A stretch of DNA of 64,000 nucleotides from Paenibacillus allorhizosphaerae (lineage in GTDB: Bacteria > Bacillota > Bacilli > Paenibacillales > NBRC-103111). The position numbers and the translations under genes are program-made. The notes below the pieces were generated by a model. That model did no database searches. It saw only the letters and a program-made list of their open reading frames with translations, and was not told the DNA's origin. The stretch's first letter is position 1. Each line of letters begins with the position of its first letter. Shown here in pieces: positions 52,613-60,274 of the stretch. The stretch is from positions 62,001-126,000 of the forward strand of contig NZ_CAJVCE010000015.1 of NCBI RefSeq assembly GCF_910594985.1. The letters are read 5' to 3'.

Positions 52613-53089
52613 ATGGAATACGAAATTCCTAGAAAAATACAAACCTTAGGTCAAGATATACAAGAAAGCGAGCTCAAATATCATGATAAAGAAGTGCTCG
52701 TTTCCAAAGAATTCACGTTCGACAGCGCTCACCACCTGCACTGCTATGACGGGAAATGCAAAAGCCTTCACGGCCACACATACAAGCTGCAGGTGATCAT
52801 GCGCGGCAAGGTGGATCGCCGGGGCATTGCCATCGATTTTGCCGATATCAAAAGGATCGCCAAAGAACGGATTATCGACCGGCTGGACCACCGGTACTTG
52901 AACGAGGCATTGCCCCTCATGAACACGACGGCGGAAAACATGGTCGTCTGGATGTACGAGCAGCTGTATGCGGCACTTCGGGAAGAAGGATGGTTTCCGA
53001 GCGTGCGCGTGGAAGAAGTTCGTTTATGGGAGACACCGACGAGCTATGCAGCGGTGACGGCGCAAATGATGGGAGATGATCGCCAATGA
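52613..53089 (+). CDS. queD: 6-carboxy-5,6,7,8-tetrahydropterin synthase
   Basis: 158 aa. Converts 7,8-dihydroneopterin triphosphate to carboxytetrahydropterin in preQ0/queuosine synthesis. Zinc His residues are in TFDSAHHLHCYDGKCKSLHGHTYKL, which also has the catalytic Cys; AIDFADIKRI and LDHRYLNE are family segments, and the C-terminal WETPTSYAA closes the fold. GAGAGGTG precedes the ATG. It overlaps queE by 4 nt. Confidence 0.94.
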   Translation: MEYEIPRKIQTLGQDIQESELKYHDKEVLVSKEFTFDSAHHLHCYDGKCKSLHGHTYKLQVIMRGKVDRRGIAIDFADIKRIAKERIIDRLDHRYLNEALPLMNTTAENMVVWMYEQLYAALREEGWFPSVRVEEVRLWETPTSYAAVTAQMMGDDRQ

Positions 53090-53787
53090 GGCAGCCGGAA
53101 TCTGCGGTGTACGACGTGAAGCTTCCCATGGTCGAAATATTCGAAACGGTCGAAGGCGAAGGAACGCGGGCGGGGTTTCCGACAGTGTTCGTTCGTCTCT
53201 TCGGCTGTAACCTGCGCTGCACCTGGTGCGATACGAAATACAGCTATCCGCCCGCGGAAGCGGAGCATGTGCTTACGATCGGACAAATTGTAGAGCAAGC
53301 GACGAGCTATCGGTCCACCCACGTATGTTTGACCGGAGGAGAACCGCTGCTGTACGGCGACAAGTCCGCAGCGCTCATCGAAGCGCTGGTCGCAACGGGC
53401 CGGTTTACCGATTTGCACATCGAAACGAATGGCGCGATTGATCTCGGCATGTTCCTGGATCGAATCACTGCACCGGAAGTGCGCTATATTATGGACTACA
53501 AACTCCCCGACTCGGGAGAGACGGATAAGATGATTACAGCCAACTTGGCGAAGCTGCGGCCCCAGGATGAGCTGAAATTCGTGATCGGCAGCGAGCGCGA
53601 TTTCATGGCAGCCAAGGAAGTGCTGGCGGCGTATCCGACGGCTGCGCTTCCTTTGTTCAGTCCGGTCTGGGAAACGATGCCGCCGGTTCGCCTCGTGTCC
53701 TTGATGCTGGAGCATGGGTTATCTCGCGTGAAGCTGAACATGCAGCTGCACAAAATCATTTGGGACCCTGCGGCGCGGGGTGTGTAA
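53086..53787 (+). CDS. queE: 7-carboxy-7-deazaguanine synthase
   Basis: 233 aa radical SAM enzyme that contracts carboxytetrahydropterin to 7-carboxy-7-deazaguanine. The cluster-binding motif CNLRCTWC (Cys41, 45, 48) has the C-x3-C-x2-C radical SAM spacing; FETVEGEGTRAG and LTGGEPLLYGDK follow the family. The ATG overlaps the queD stop. It runs straight into queC, which starts 33 nt after its stop. Confidence 0.93.
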   Translation: MRQPESAVYDVKLPMVEIFETVEGEGTRAGFPTVFVRLFGCNLRCTWCDTKYSYPPAEAEHVLTIGQIVEQATSYRSTHVCLTGGEPLLYGDKSAALIEALVATGRFTDLHIETNGAIDLGMFLDRITAPEVRYIMDYKLPDSGETDKMITANLAKLRPQDELKFVIGSERDFMAAKEVLAAYPTAALPLFSPVWETMPPVRLVSLMLEHGLSRVKLNMQLHKIIWDPAARGV

Positions 53788-53819
53788 AACGGAGAAATAG
53801 AAAAGAAGGTGCAATGGAA

Positions 53820-54512
53820 ATGAGTATGAAAAAAGCGGTCGTCATTCTTAGCGGCGGTCTGGACAGTACGACATGCATGGGGATCGCGCGCGATCAAGGG
53901 TACGATATATACCCGATCACATTCGATTACGGACAGCGTCAAAAAAGAGAAATCGAAAATGCGCGCCAAGTGGCGGCATATTATCATACGGCTGGTCGGC
54001 ACAAAGTCATATCGCTTGGCTTCTTGAAAGAGTTCGGCGGCAGCGCGTTGACCGACGAATCGATCGATGTGCCGGAAGCAGGCCACATGGGACCGGTCGA
54101 CTCGGATATTCCGATAACGTATGTTCCCGGCCGAAACTTGCTCTTCTTGTCCATCGCGACATCCTATGCCGAAGTGATCGGAGCGGAAGCGATTTATATC
54201 GGCGTCAATGCGCTCGACTACAGCGGTTATCCGGACTGCCGGCCGGAATTTATCCGTAAAGTGGAGGAAGTGATGGCGCTGGCTACCCGCGTCGGCGTGG
54301 AAGGCGGCCCAATCCGCATTGAGACGCCGCTCATCCATTGGACCAAGGCGGAAATTATCCGTGAAGGAAACCGGCTTGAGGTTCCGTATCATTTGACGAC
54401 CTCATGTTACAACGGGCAGGAAAAAGCATGCGGCGTATGCGATAGCTGCCGCCTGCGGTTGAAAGGTTTTGAAGAGAACGGTTCGAAGGACCCCATTCCT
54501 TACCGCGTATAG
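53820..54512 (+). CDS. queC: 7-cyano-7-deazaguanine synthase
   Basis: 231 aa. Converts the carboxylate to preQ0 with ATP and ammonia. P-loop SGGLDSTT, TFDYGQRQKREIENA, VPGRNLLFLSIATSYAE, NALDYSGYPDCRPEF and the C-terminal zinc site CGVCDSC are all intact. I chose ATG 53820, 9 nt after AGAAGGT; ATG 53814 is closer (3 nt). The operon ends here at a terminator without queF, the reductase that usually completes preQ1. Confidence 0.94.
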   Translation: MSMKKAVVILSGGLDSTTCMGIARDQGYDIYPITFDYGQRQKREIENARQVAAYYHTAGRHKVISLGFLKEFGGSALTDESIDVPEAGHMGPVDSDIPITYVPGRNLLFLSIATSYAEVIGAEAIYIGVNALDYSGYPDCRPEFIRKVEEVMALATRVGVEGGPIRIETPLIHWTKAEIIREGNRLEVPYHLTTSCYNGQEKACGVCDSCRLRLKGFEENGSKDPIPYRV

Positions 54513-54526
54513 CTTAGCTTAATGAA

Positions 54527-54579
54527 CAAAAGTCCGACTCTTCCAATGCGGCAAGCGACTGGAAGGGCCGGACTTTTTA
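54527..54579. terminator. Bidirectional terminator after queC
   Basis: AAAAGTCCG...CGGACTTTTTA stem with inner CTTCCA/TGGAAG, between convergent queC and the XRE gene. Confidence 0.85.
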
Positions 54580-54595
54580 TTGTTAAAATCATTAC

Positions 54596-55015
54596 TTATT
54601 TCTCGTATGTGAACGACTGATCTCCGGTCGGCTCCTTCTGCTTCTTTTCTTTCCAGAACAACACCGTCAGCATCCGTTCGATCCATTCTTTATCGTTCTC
54701 CGTCAGCTCGATGCCATCGAACGTCAGGTCGTTTTCCCGCAAAAACCGCCGCAAATTGATGCGCGGCTTGCGATAAGCGCCTTCTTCCCGGGCTTGCGGC
54801 GATTTCTCCAAATAGCCGGCAATCTGCATCAACTCCGTATAAGGCATGTTCAGCCCTTCCGACAGCTTCATCAGCACATCCGGGGACGGAATTCCGCGGT
54901 TTCCGTTCTCGAGCTGCGAAATATATGCTGCGGACACACCGGATCGGTCAGCCAGCTCCCGGATTGTAAACCCTTTCATTTTGCGCATATCTTTCAATTG
55001 CTCATAGAAATCCAT
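54596..55015 (-). CDS. XRE-type HTH regulator with C-terminal domain
   Basis: 139 aa. HTH_3 at about 5-60 (MRKMKGFTIRELADRSGVSA, then AYISQLENGNRGIPSPDVL) and a charged C-terminal region about 75-139 of unknown role, resembling immunity-type regulators of mobile or stress loci. ATG 55015 has GAAGGTG. It is divergent from a second small XRE protein at 55220. A perfect palindrome lies in its promoter region, so autorepression is likely. Confidence 0.88.
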   Translation of the reverse strand: MDFYEQLKDMRKMKGFTIRELADRSGVSAAYISQLENGNRGIPSPDVLMKLSEGLNMPYTELMQIAGYLEKSPQAREEGAYRKPRINLRRFLRENDLTFDGIELTENDKEWIERMLTVLFWKEKKQKEPTGDQSFTYEK

Positions 55016-55051
55016 TGCGACACCTTCAATTCTAGTAAATGGAAAGTTAAC

Positions 55052-55065
55052 GTTATTATAATAAC
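55052..55065. promoter_or_regulatory. Palindromic operator at the XRE gene promoter
   Basis: GTTATTATAATAAC, a perfect 14-bp palindrome that contains a TATAAT on both strands, 37 nt upstream of the 54596 gene start. A candidate autoregulatory site. Confidence 0.5.
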
Positions 55066-55157
55066 AGTAAGCAGAGGCCAGCACAAATATATTTTGTATC
55101 ATCCTCGAAATCGCTTTGATTAGTAGTTTTCATATAAACTAAAGTAAATTTTATAGA

Positions 55158-55185
55158 TTGCTAGTGCGAAATAACATGGTATAAT
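55158..55185 (+). promoter_or_regulatory. Promoter of the small XRE gene
   Basis: TTGCTA at 55158, 16-bp spacer and extended -10 TG-G-TATAAT (55177-55185), about 35 nt before the 55220 start. Confidence 0.65.
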
Positions 55186-55219
55186 TAAGGGGGAAGATAC
55201 AAATATTGGAGGTCGTCCT

Positions 55220-55426
55220 GTGAAGATCAGAGCAAGAACGAATGCCATCGTACGAGCGAGAATTGTGAAAGGCTTGACGCAGCGGGATTTAGCCAAGCTC
55301 TCGGGACTAAGCTTCGCCTATATCAGTCTGCTTGAGCGCGCGGTGAAGCCGGTCGGACCGGCGACGGCCAAAAAAATAAGCGAGCTGCTGGAACAGCCGA
55401 TCGATAATCTGTTTACGATCGAGTAG
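55220..55426 (+). CDS. Small XRE-type HTH protein
   Basis: 68 aa, essentially only an HTH domain (KGLTQRDLAKLSGLSFAYIS, then LLERAVKPVGPATAKKISEL). GTG 55220 has GGAGGTC 5 nt before. It is divergent from the larger XRE regulator. The ~140 nt from its end to the terminator at 55566 show no recognisable gene. Confidence 0.85.
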   Translation: MKIRARTNAIVRARIVKGLTQRDLAKLSGLSFAYISLLERAVKPVGPATAKKISELLEQPIDNLFTIE

Positions 55427-55565
55427 CGGGAAGCGGATTCGGTGTTGAAATATTGCATCTCATCCGGTATTCTGGATAAAGGAAAATCGTTCAAAACAAG
55501 GAAGGGTGATGGTTTTGCGGACGGATCGGGTCGTTCATATGCAATCTATCCTCTTTCGTATTTCG

Positions 55566-55597
55566 AAACTAAGGCGTTCGACGCTTTAGTTTTTTTT
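55566..55597 (+). terminator. Terminator after the small XRE gene
   Basis: AAACTAA.GCG/CGC.TTAGTTT hairpin followed by eight T. Confidence 0.85.
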
Positions 55598-55636
55598 GTG
55601 TACACTTTTCACCCCACATGAAGGAGGCAGTTATGG

Positions 55637-56377
55637 ATGGTTCATTATAAACGCGTATTGGTAAAGCTCAGCGGCGGCGCCGTGGCAGGCGACGAGGAGT
55701 TCGGTTTTGCGCCCGACCGGCTCGAGCACATCGCAGGTGAAATTTTATCGGTTGTGAACATGGGGGTCGAAGTATCGATCGTGATCGGCGGCGGCAATAT
55801 TTTTCGCGGGCATATGGGAGAGGCGTGGGGGATCGAGCGTGCGGAAGCGGACAATATCGGAACGCTTGCCACCGTCATCAACAGCCTGATGCTGCGGGGC
55901 GTGCTGAAATCAAAGACGGATAAGGAGGTGCGCGTCATGTCCGCCATGCCGATCAACGCCGTGGCGGAGCCATATATTCGTCTCCGGGCTGTGCATCATC
56001 TTGAAAAAGGATATATTGTCATCTTCGCGGGCGGAAACGGGCAGCCGTACGTTACAACAGACTACCCTTCCGTGCAGCGGGCGCTGGAAGTGAACAGCGG
56101 GGCGATCCTGGTGGCCAAGCAAGGCGTGGACGGTGTATATGACGGCGATCCGCGAATCGTCCGTTCGGCACGGAAATATACATCGCTCCCGTACGACGAG
56201 GTGCTCGCCAAAAACTTGAAGGTGATGGATCAATCCGCTTTTATACTGGCCCGAGACTACTCGCTCCCTATCCATGTGTTCAACTTCGATCAGGCCGGAT
56301 CGATGAAAGCCGTCTGCGAAGGCAAGCATGTGGGGACGAGCATTTATCGCGGCGCGCCTGTCGCTTACGGGAATTAA
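55637..56377 (+). CDS. UMP-kinase-like protein (PyrH paralogue, divergent)
   Basis: 246 aa amino-acid-kinase fold. It has HYKRVLVKLSGGAVAG (canonical is KLSGEALAG, here Glu is Gly), VVNMGVEVSIVIGGGNIFRG, ATVINSLMLRGVL, VAEPYIRLRAVHHLEKG, VIFAGGNGQPYVTTD (canonical TGNPFFTTD) and VDGVYDGDP. It therefore aligns throughout with PyrH but differs at several conserved sites. It stands alone, away from tsf and frr, which flank the normal pyrH. AAGGAGGC lies 8 nt before the ATG. Its 3' end overlaps the convergent GGDEF gene by 4 nt. Confidence 0.85.
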   Translation: MVHYKRVLVKLSGGAVAGDEEFGFAPDRLEHIAGEILSVVNMGVEVSIVIGGGNIFRGHMGEAWGIERAEADNIGTLATVINSLMLRGVLKSKTDKEVRVMSAMPINAVAEPYIRLRAVHHLEKGYIVIFAGGNGQPYVTTDYPSVQRALEVNSGAILVAKQGVDGVYDGDPRIVRSARKYTSLPYDEVLAKNLKVMDQSAFILARDYSLPIHVFNFDQAGSMKAVCEGKHVGTSIYRGAPVAYGN

Positions 56378-57516
56378 AACCCGACCACCTTGTTTTTTCC
56401 GCTTGTCTTCGCTTCATACATCGCTTCGTCCGCTTGCTTGATCAGCTCGTCGGCGGTTATTCCTTTCTTGGAACGGCTGTAGCCCATGCTGATCGTTACA
56501 ATGGACTCGGTCTCCACCCTGGAGCGAATCCGCTCCGCCAGTTCAGCGGGGTCGGTCTCCGGGTCCGTCACCAACACGACCATTTCCTCGCCGCCGTACC
56601 TGCCGCATAGACCGGTATCGGCGGTTTCTTCCATCATGATCTGCGCTACCTGTTTCAGCATCGCATCGCCCGTTTGATGCCCTTTCGTATCGTTCAGTTT
56701 CTTGAAATTGTCGATGTCGCTGAAGATGACGGACACGGGCACGCGGCCCTCCACATACTGCGCGACCCGGCCAAGAAAATATTTACGGTTATACAGTTTC
56801 GTGAGCCCGTCCGTTATGGAAGAATTGTAAATCGCCTGCATAATCTCGATGACGCGTTCGAAAATGAACAAAAAGAGTACGACATGGAATAAAAATGGAA
56901 TGATTTGCTCGCATAGCTTAAGATAAGGCTGCTTGTCGTCGAATAAATATACATTAGCCATATGCAGCGTATGCGCCGCAAAATAAACCGTCAGCATGAT
57001 CTGGTACTTGCCGTTCTGACCGATCCGGGGGCCAACGAGCAAAAAACTGAGAAAAAGAAGCAGGAACAAATAAAGCTCCATGAAAAGCGGCTGCAGCAGC
57101 GCCGTCTGCTCCATGTTTTCCTGCAGCCAGACCGGAATGCTCCAATACGTAACGGATATGGCGACGGTACCCGCAATGAACAGTACGAACACGAGCAAGT
57201 CGCGTTTGCGCGTTGCATTGTACAGCTGATATATCCCGATGTTGAGCAGCACAAAGGCGAGCAGCTTGAGAAGCAGCGCCAGGAACATCCCGGTTTCGCT
57301 TTGGCTTTGCGTGACCGCGCGGGCAACCAACTGGCCGTATTGGACGATCAAAATGACAAGCGCGATAACCATGGAAAAATACCCGACTTTTCGCCGGGTG
57401 ATGAGCAGACGCAGCGAGACGAGCAGCGTCATCGCAATGATCACGATCAGCATGGAATACATAAATAACGAACCGGCCGGTCCGAACAGCAGCTCTGTAA
57501 ACGTGGCATTGTTCAT
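56374..57516 (-). CDS. Membrane diguanylate cyclase (GGDEF)
   Basis: 380 aa. Seven N-terminal membrane segments (about 15-220, of a 7TM-type sensory layout), then a GGDEF domain from about 228 (TDGLTKLYNRKYF, FSDIDNFKKLND, GHQTGDAMLKQ, RYGGEEMVVLV). The active-site loop GGEEM is catalytically competent. No RxxD inhibitory site was seen five residues before it. It makes cyclic di-GMP in response to an unknown membrane or small-molecule cue. Its stop overlaps the pyrH-like gene by 4 nt. Confidence 0.92.
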   Translation of the reverse strand: MNNATFTELLFGPAGSLFMYSMLIVIIAMTLLVSLRLLITRRKVGYFSMVIALVILIVQYGQLVARAVTQSQSETGMFLALLLKLLAFVLLNIGIYQLYNATRKRDLLVFVLFIAGTVAISVTYWSIPVWLQENMEQTALLQPLFMELYLFLLLFLSFLLVGPRIGQNGKYQIMLTVYFAAHTLHMANVYLFDDKQPYLKLCEQIIPFLFHVVLFLFIFERVIEIMQAIYNSSITDGLTKLYNRKYFLGRVAQYVEGRVPVSVIFSDIDNFKKLNDTKGHQTGDAMLKQVAQIMMEETADTGLCGRYGGEEMVVLVTDPETDPAELAERIRSRVETESIVTISMGYSRSKKGITADELIKQADEAMYEAKTSGKNKVVGF

Positions 57517-57742
57517 GAAAACAAGGGATCCTCCCGATCAGGCCGCTTCTTCCGCGAAACAGGCACGTAGCGATTCGCGGTCGTCAAAGGGCGCAATATG
57601 CATATTATACCAAACATACATTCGTTTCGGGAAGTCTTGTCGCCGCGTTTTTTACCTGTTACGATATAATGGAGCCATCATTTTTTAGTTGTAAAATATT
57701 TATGCGACAGCGTTTGAGAGGATCGGACTGAAGGAGGATATC

Positions 57743-58873
57743 ATGCGTATACTTCAAGCGTTGTTTTTTCCCCCGGAACAGCCGGGAGGCGTATCATCCA
57801 TGGTGCCTTTTATGCTCGACCGGTTCAACAAGAGAGGCTGGGAAACGGAATTGTTCTCGCTGCCCAAAAGGGTGCGCGGCAAAGGGGCGGAGGAAGTTCG
57901 TTTCGTTACCTTCGATTGGAAGGCATATGCGGGCAACCCGGTAGTCGATAAATATATTCAAACGATCAAGGATTACATCTGGTGGACGAAGATGCGCATC
58001 AAATCCTCTTATGACATTATTCATGCGCATCATCCGATCGCTTGCCTGGTCATGAAGCGGCTGTTTCCGGACACGCCGGTGCTGATGACCGTGCATTCCA
58101 GCTATGAGCGCGAGCTTATGCTGAACGGCAAAATCGATAAGAACGGTCCGGAGTACGCGTTCCTGACCTCGATATACAGGGAGCTGGAAGAACAGGCGGA
58201 TCAGCTCATTACCGTCTCGAACTCGTTCAAACAATATTTGTCCGAATTCGTGCAGGAGCCGGAGCGGATCGGCGTCATTCCGAACGGGTTCGACGAGAAG
58301 CGGTTCCGGCCGGTTCATCATGAAAATCAGGTGCCGCAGCTCATCACCGTCTGCCGCCTTGTGCCCGCGAAAGGGCTGGATACGCTGCTGTACGCATGCG
58401 CGGAGCTGAAGCGTAAAGGTCACCCCTTCGTGCTTCACCTGATCGGCGACGGCCCGATCCGCCCCGAACTGGAAGCATTGGCTCAGGAGATAGGCATATA
58501 TGACGATACGATTTTTTACGGTTACATGCTGCATCCGGAAGATTTCATGCCGTTCTTCGACGTGTTCGTGCTGCCTTCGCGGGCGGAAGCGTTCGGATCG
58601 GTATTCGCGGAAGCGGCGCTATGCGGACTGGCGGTCGTCGGAACGGATGTAGGCGGCATCGCGGAGCAAATCGAGCATGGGGTCAACGGTTTACTCGTAC
58701 CGGTAGATGACGTGCAGGCGCTGGCTGTCGCTTTGGAGAAGATGACCAGCGATCCGATGTACCGTTACCAGCTCGCACGAGTCGCGCTAGACAAGGCGCT
58801 CAATACGTATTCGATGTCGCGGGTCGTCCGGCAGCTGCGCAGCGTGTACCGCACGTATAGGAAAGAATCTTGA
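57743..58873 (+). CDS. Glycosyltransferase family 4 (GT-B)
   Basis: 376 aa. Opening RILQALFFPPEQPGGVSSMVPFML, DIIHAHHPIACLVMKRLFP, a donor-site Rossmann fold with VCRLVPAKGLDTLLYACAEL, and the signature EAFGSVFAEAALCGLAVVGTDVGGIAEQI with the EX7E acidic pair. A retaining enzyme using a nucleotide-sugar for an envelope or capsular glycan. AAGGAGGA precedes the ATG. Next to the nuclease genes on the same strand, 100 nt before yhaO; no polysaccharide cluster surrounds it. Confidence 0.9.
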   Translation: MRILQALFFPPEQPGGVSSMVPFMLDRFNKRGWETELFSLPKRVRGKGAEEVRFVTFDWKAYAGNPVVDKYIQTIKDYIWWTKMRIKSSYDIIHAHHPIACLVMKRLFPDTPVLMTVHSSYERELMLNGKIDKNGPEYAFLTSIYRELEEQADQLITVSNSFKQYLSEFVQEPERIGVIPNGFDEKRFRPVHHENQVPQLITVCRLVPAKGLDTLLYACAELKRKGHPFVLHLIGDGPIRPELEALAQEIGIYDDTIFYGYMLHPEDFMPFFDVFVLPSRAEAFGSVFAEAALCGLAVVGTDVGGIAEQIEHGVNGLLVPVDDVQALAVALEKMTSDPMYRYQLARVALDKALNTYSMSRVVRQLRSVYRTYRKES

Positions 58874-58972
58874 CATACAGCGGCAATGAAACAAGGGCGG
58901 AATATCCGTATGCTCCCAAATGGGAAGGGTGCGGATCTCCGCTTTTCTTATGCTAAGGGAGTTGGTGAGGGT

Positions 58973-60274
58973 ATGGTATTATTTCGGTTTATTCATGCGG
59001 CGGATCTCCATTTGGACAGCCCGTTTCGGGGACTGTCCAAGCTTCCCGAGCCGCTGCGGGAACAGGTGAGGGAGTCGACGTTTCGCGCACTGGACCGTCT
59101 GGTGGAGCTTGCGGTGCAGGAACAGGTCGATTTCCTGCTGATCAGCGGAGACGTTTACGATGCGAAAGATCGCTCGCTGCGCGCGCAGCTCCGTTTTCAA
59201 CAGGCGCTCGAAGCGTTGGCTGGACACGAAATCCCCGTGTTCGTTATTCACGGCAATCACGATCCGATGAAAGACGGGTATGCCGCCAAGCTGAATCTGC
59301 CGGAAACCGTATGCGTTTTCGGCTGCGATGCAGTGGAAAGCAGGGTGATTAGAAATAAGGAAGGGACGGCCTTGTGCCGCATTTCCGGGATCTCGTTCGC
59401 TCACGCGGCAGTGACGGAAAACTTGTCGTACGGCTTTCGTCCGTGGGAAGACGGGCTGTATCATGTCGGTATGCTGCACACCAATGTCGACGGCGATCCG
59501 CAGCATGACAATTATGCACCGTGCAGCCTGCAGGATTTGACGGTTCGCGGCGTCGATTATTGGGCGCTCGGTCACGTACATACACGTCAAGTCATGCGTG
59601 AGCAGCCTTGGGTCGTCTACCCGGGCAACGCGCAGGGGAGACATATTCGCGAGACCGGTGCGCGCGGCTGTTACCTGGTGCAAGTATCGGATACCGGCGA
59701 TACGGACTTGACTTTTCATTCGCTTGATGCGGTGCGATGGCTTGCGCAAGCGGTATCGATCGCGGGCATGGAAACCGAACAGCAATTGAAGGATGCGCTT
59801 GAAGAAGCGGTCGAAGCGGCGCGAGAGGCGGCGGAAGGCAGAACGGCGATCGTACGCCTCGTCTTGACGGGACGCGGTCCGCTGCATACCGTCTTGCAAA
59901 GGGCGGGCTCCAAGACGGAGCTTGCCTCCGGGCTGCGGGAGTCGGAGCAGCGGCTTGGCGGAAGCCGGATCGTATGGGTCGAGGCGATCGATGACCGGAC
60001 CGGCATCGCGGCAGACCGCGGGGAGCTGGCGGCAAAGCCCGGTTTTCTGGGCGATTTACTGCGTTTTGCGGAGGAAGCGGGGGAAGACCGCGTACGATTG
60101 CTATCTTTTGCGTCCGAAGCGCTCGTTCCAATGGAAAGTCACCCCCAGCTTGCCCCGCTGCTTCGCGGCATCCCTGCCGAAGAGCTAGCGGAATGGTTGA
60201 GAGAAGCGGAGGAGCTTGCGCTCGAAGCGCTGGCGGACGGCTTGACGAAAACGGAGACGGGGTGGAAGGAATGA
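58973..60274 (+). CDS. yhaO: DNA repair exonuclease subunit, SbcD/Mre11-like (YhaO)
   Basis: About 433 aa. Metallophosphoesterase core with all Mre11 motifs: FIHAADLHLDSP (I), ISGDVYDAKD (II), IHGNHDP (III), then GMLHTN, GHVHTRQV and YPGNAQGRHI. The last ~150 residues form the capping/interaction domain. By family it forms a nuclease complex with the SMC-like ATPase YhaN encoded next. ATG 58973 has GGGAG and GAGG just upstream. Its stop overlaps the yhaN ATG by 4 nt. Confidence 0.93.
   Translation: MVLFRFIHAADLHLDSPFRGLSKLPEPLREQVRESTFRALDRLVELAVQEQVDFLLISGDVYDAKDRSLRAQLRFQQALEALAGHEIPVFVIHGNHDPMKDGYAAKLNLPETVCVFGCDAVESRVIRNKEGTALCRISGISFAHAAVTENLSYGFRPWEDGLYHVGMLHTNVDGDPQHDNYAPCSLQDLTVRGVDYWALGHVHTRQVMREQPWVVYPGNAQGRHIRETGARGCYLVQVSDTGDTDLTFHSLDAVRWLAQAVSIAGMETEQQLKDALEEAVEAAREAAEGRTAIVRLVLTGRGPLHTVLQRAGSKTELASGLRESEQRLGGSRIVWVEAIDDRTGIAADRGELAAKPGFLGDLLRFAEEAGEDRVRLLSFASEALVPMESHPQLAPLLRGIPAEELAEWLREAEELALEALADGLTKTETGWKE

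Noticed and set aside
54596..55426. Prophage switch or toxin-antitoxin locus
   Set aside because: Two HTH genes are present but no phage, toxin or integrase gene is adjacent.
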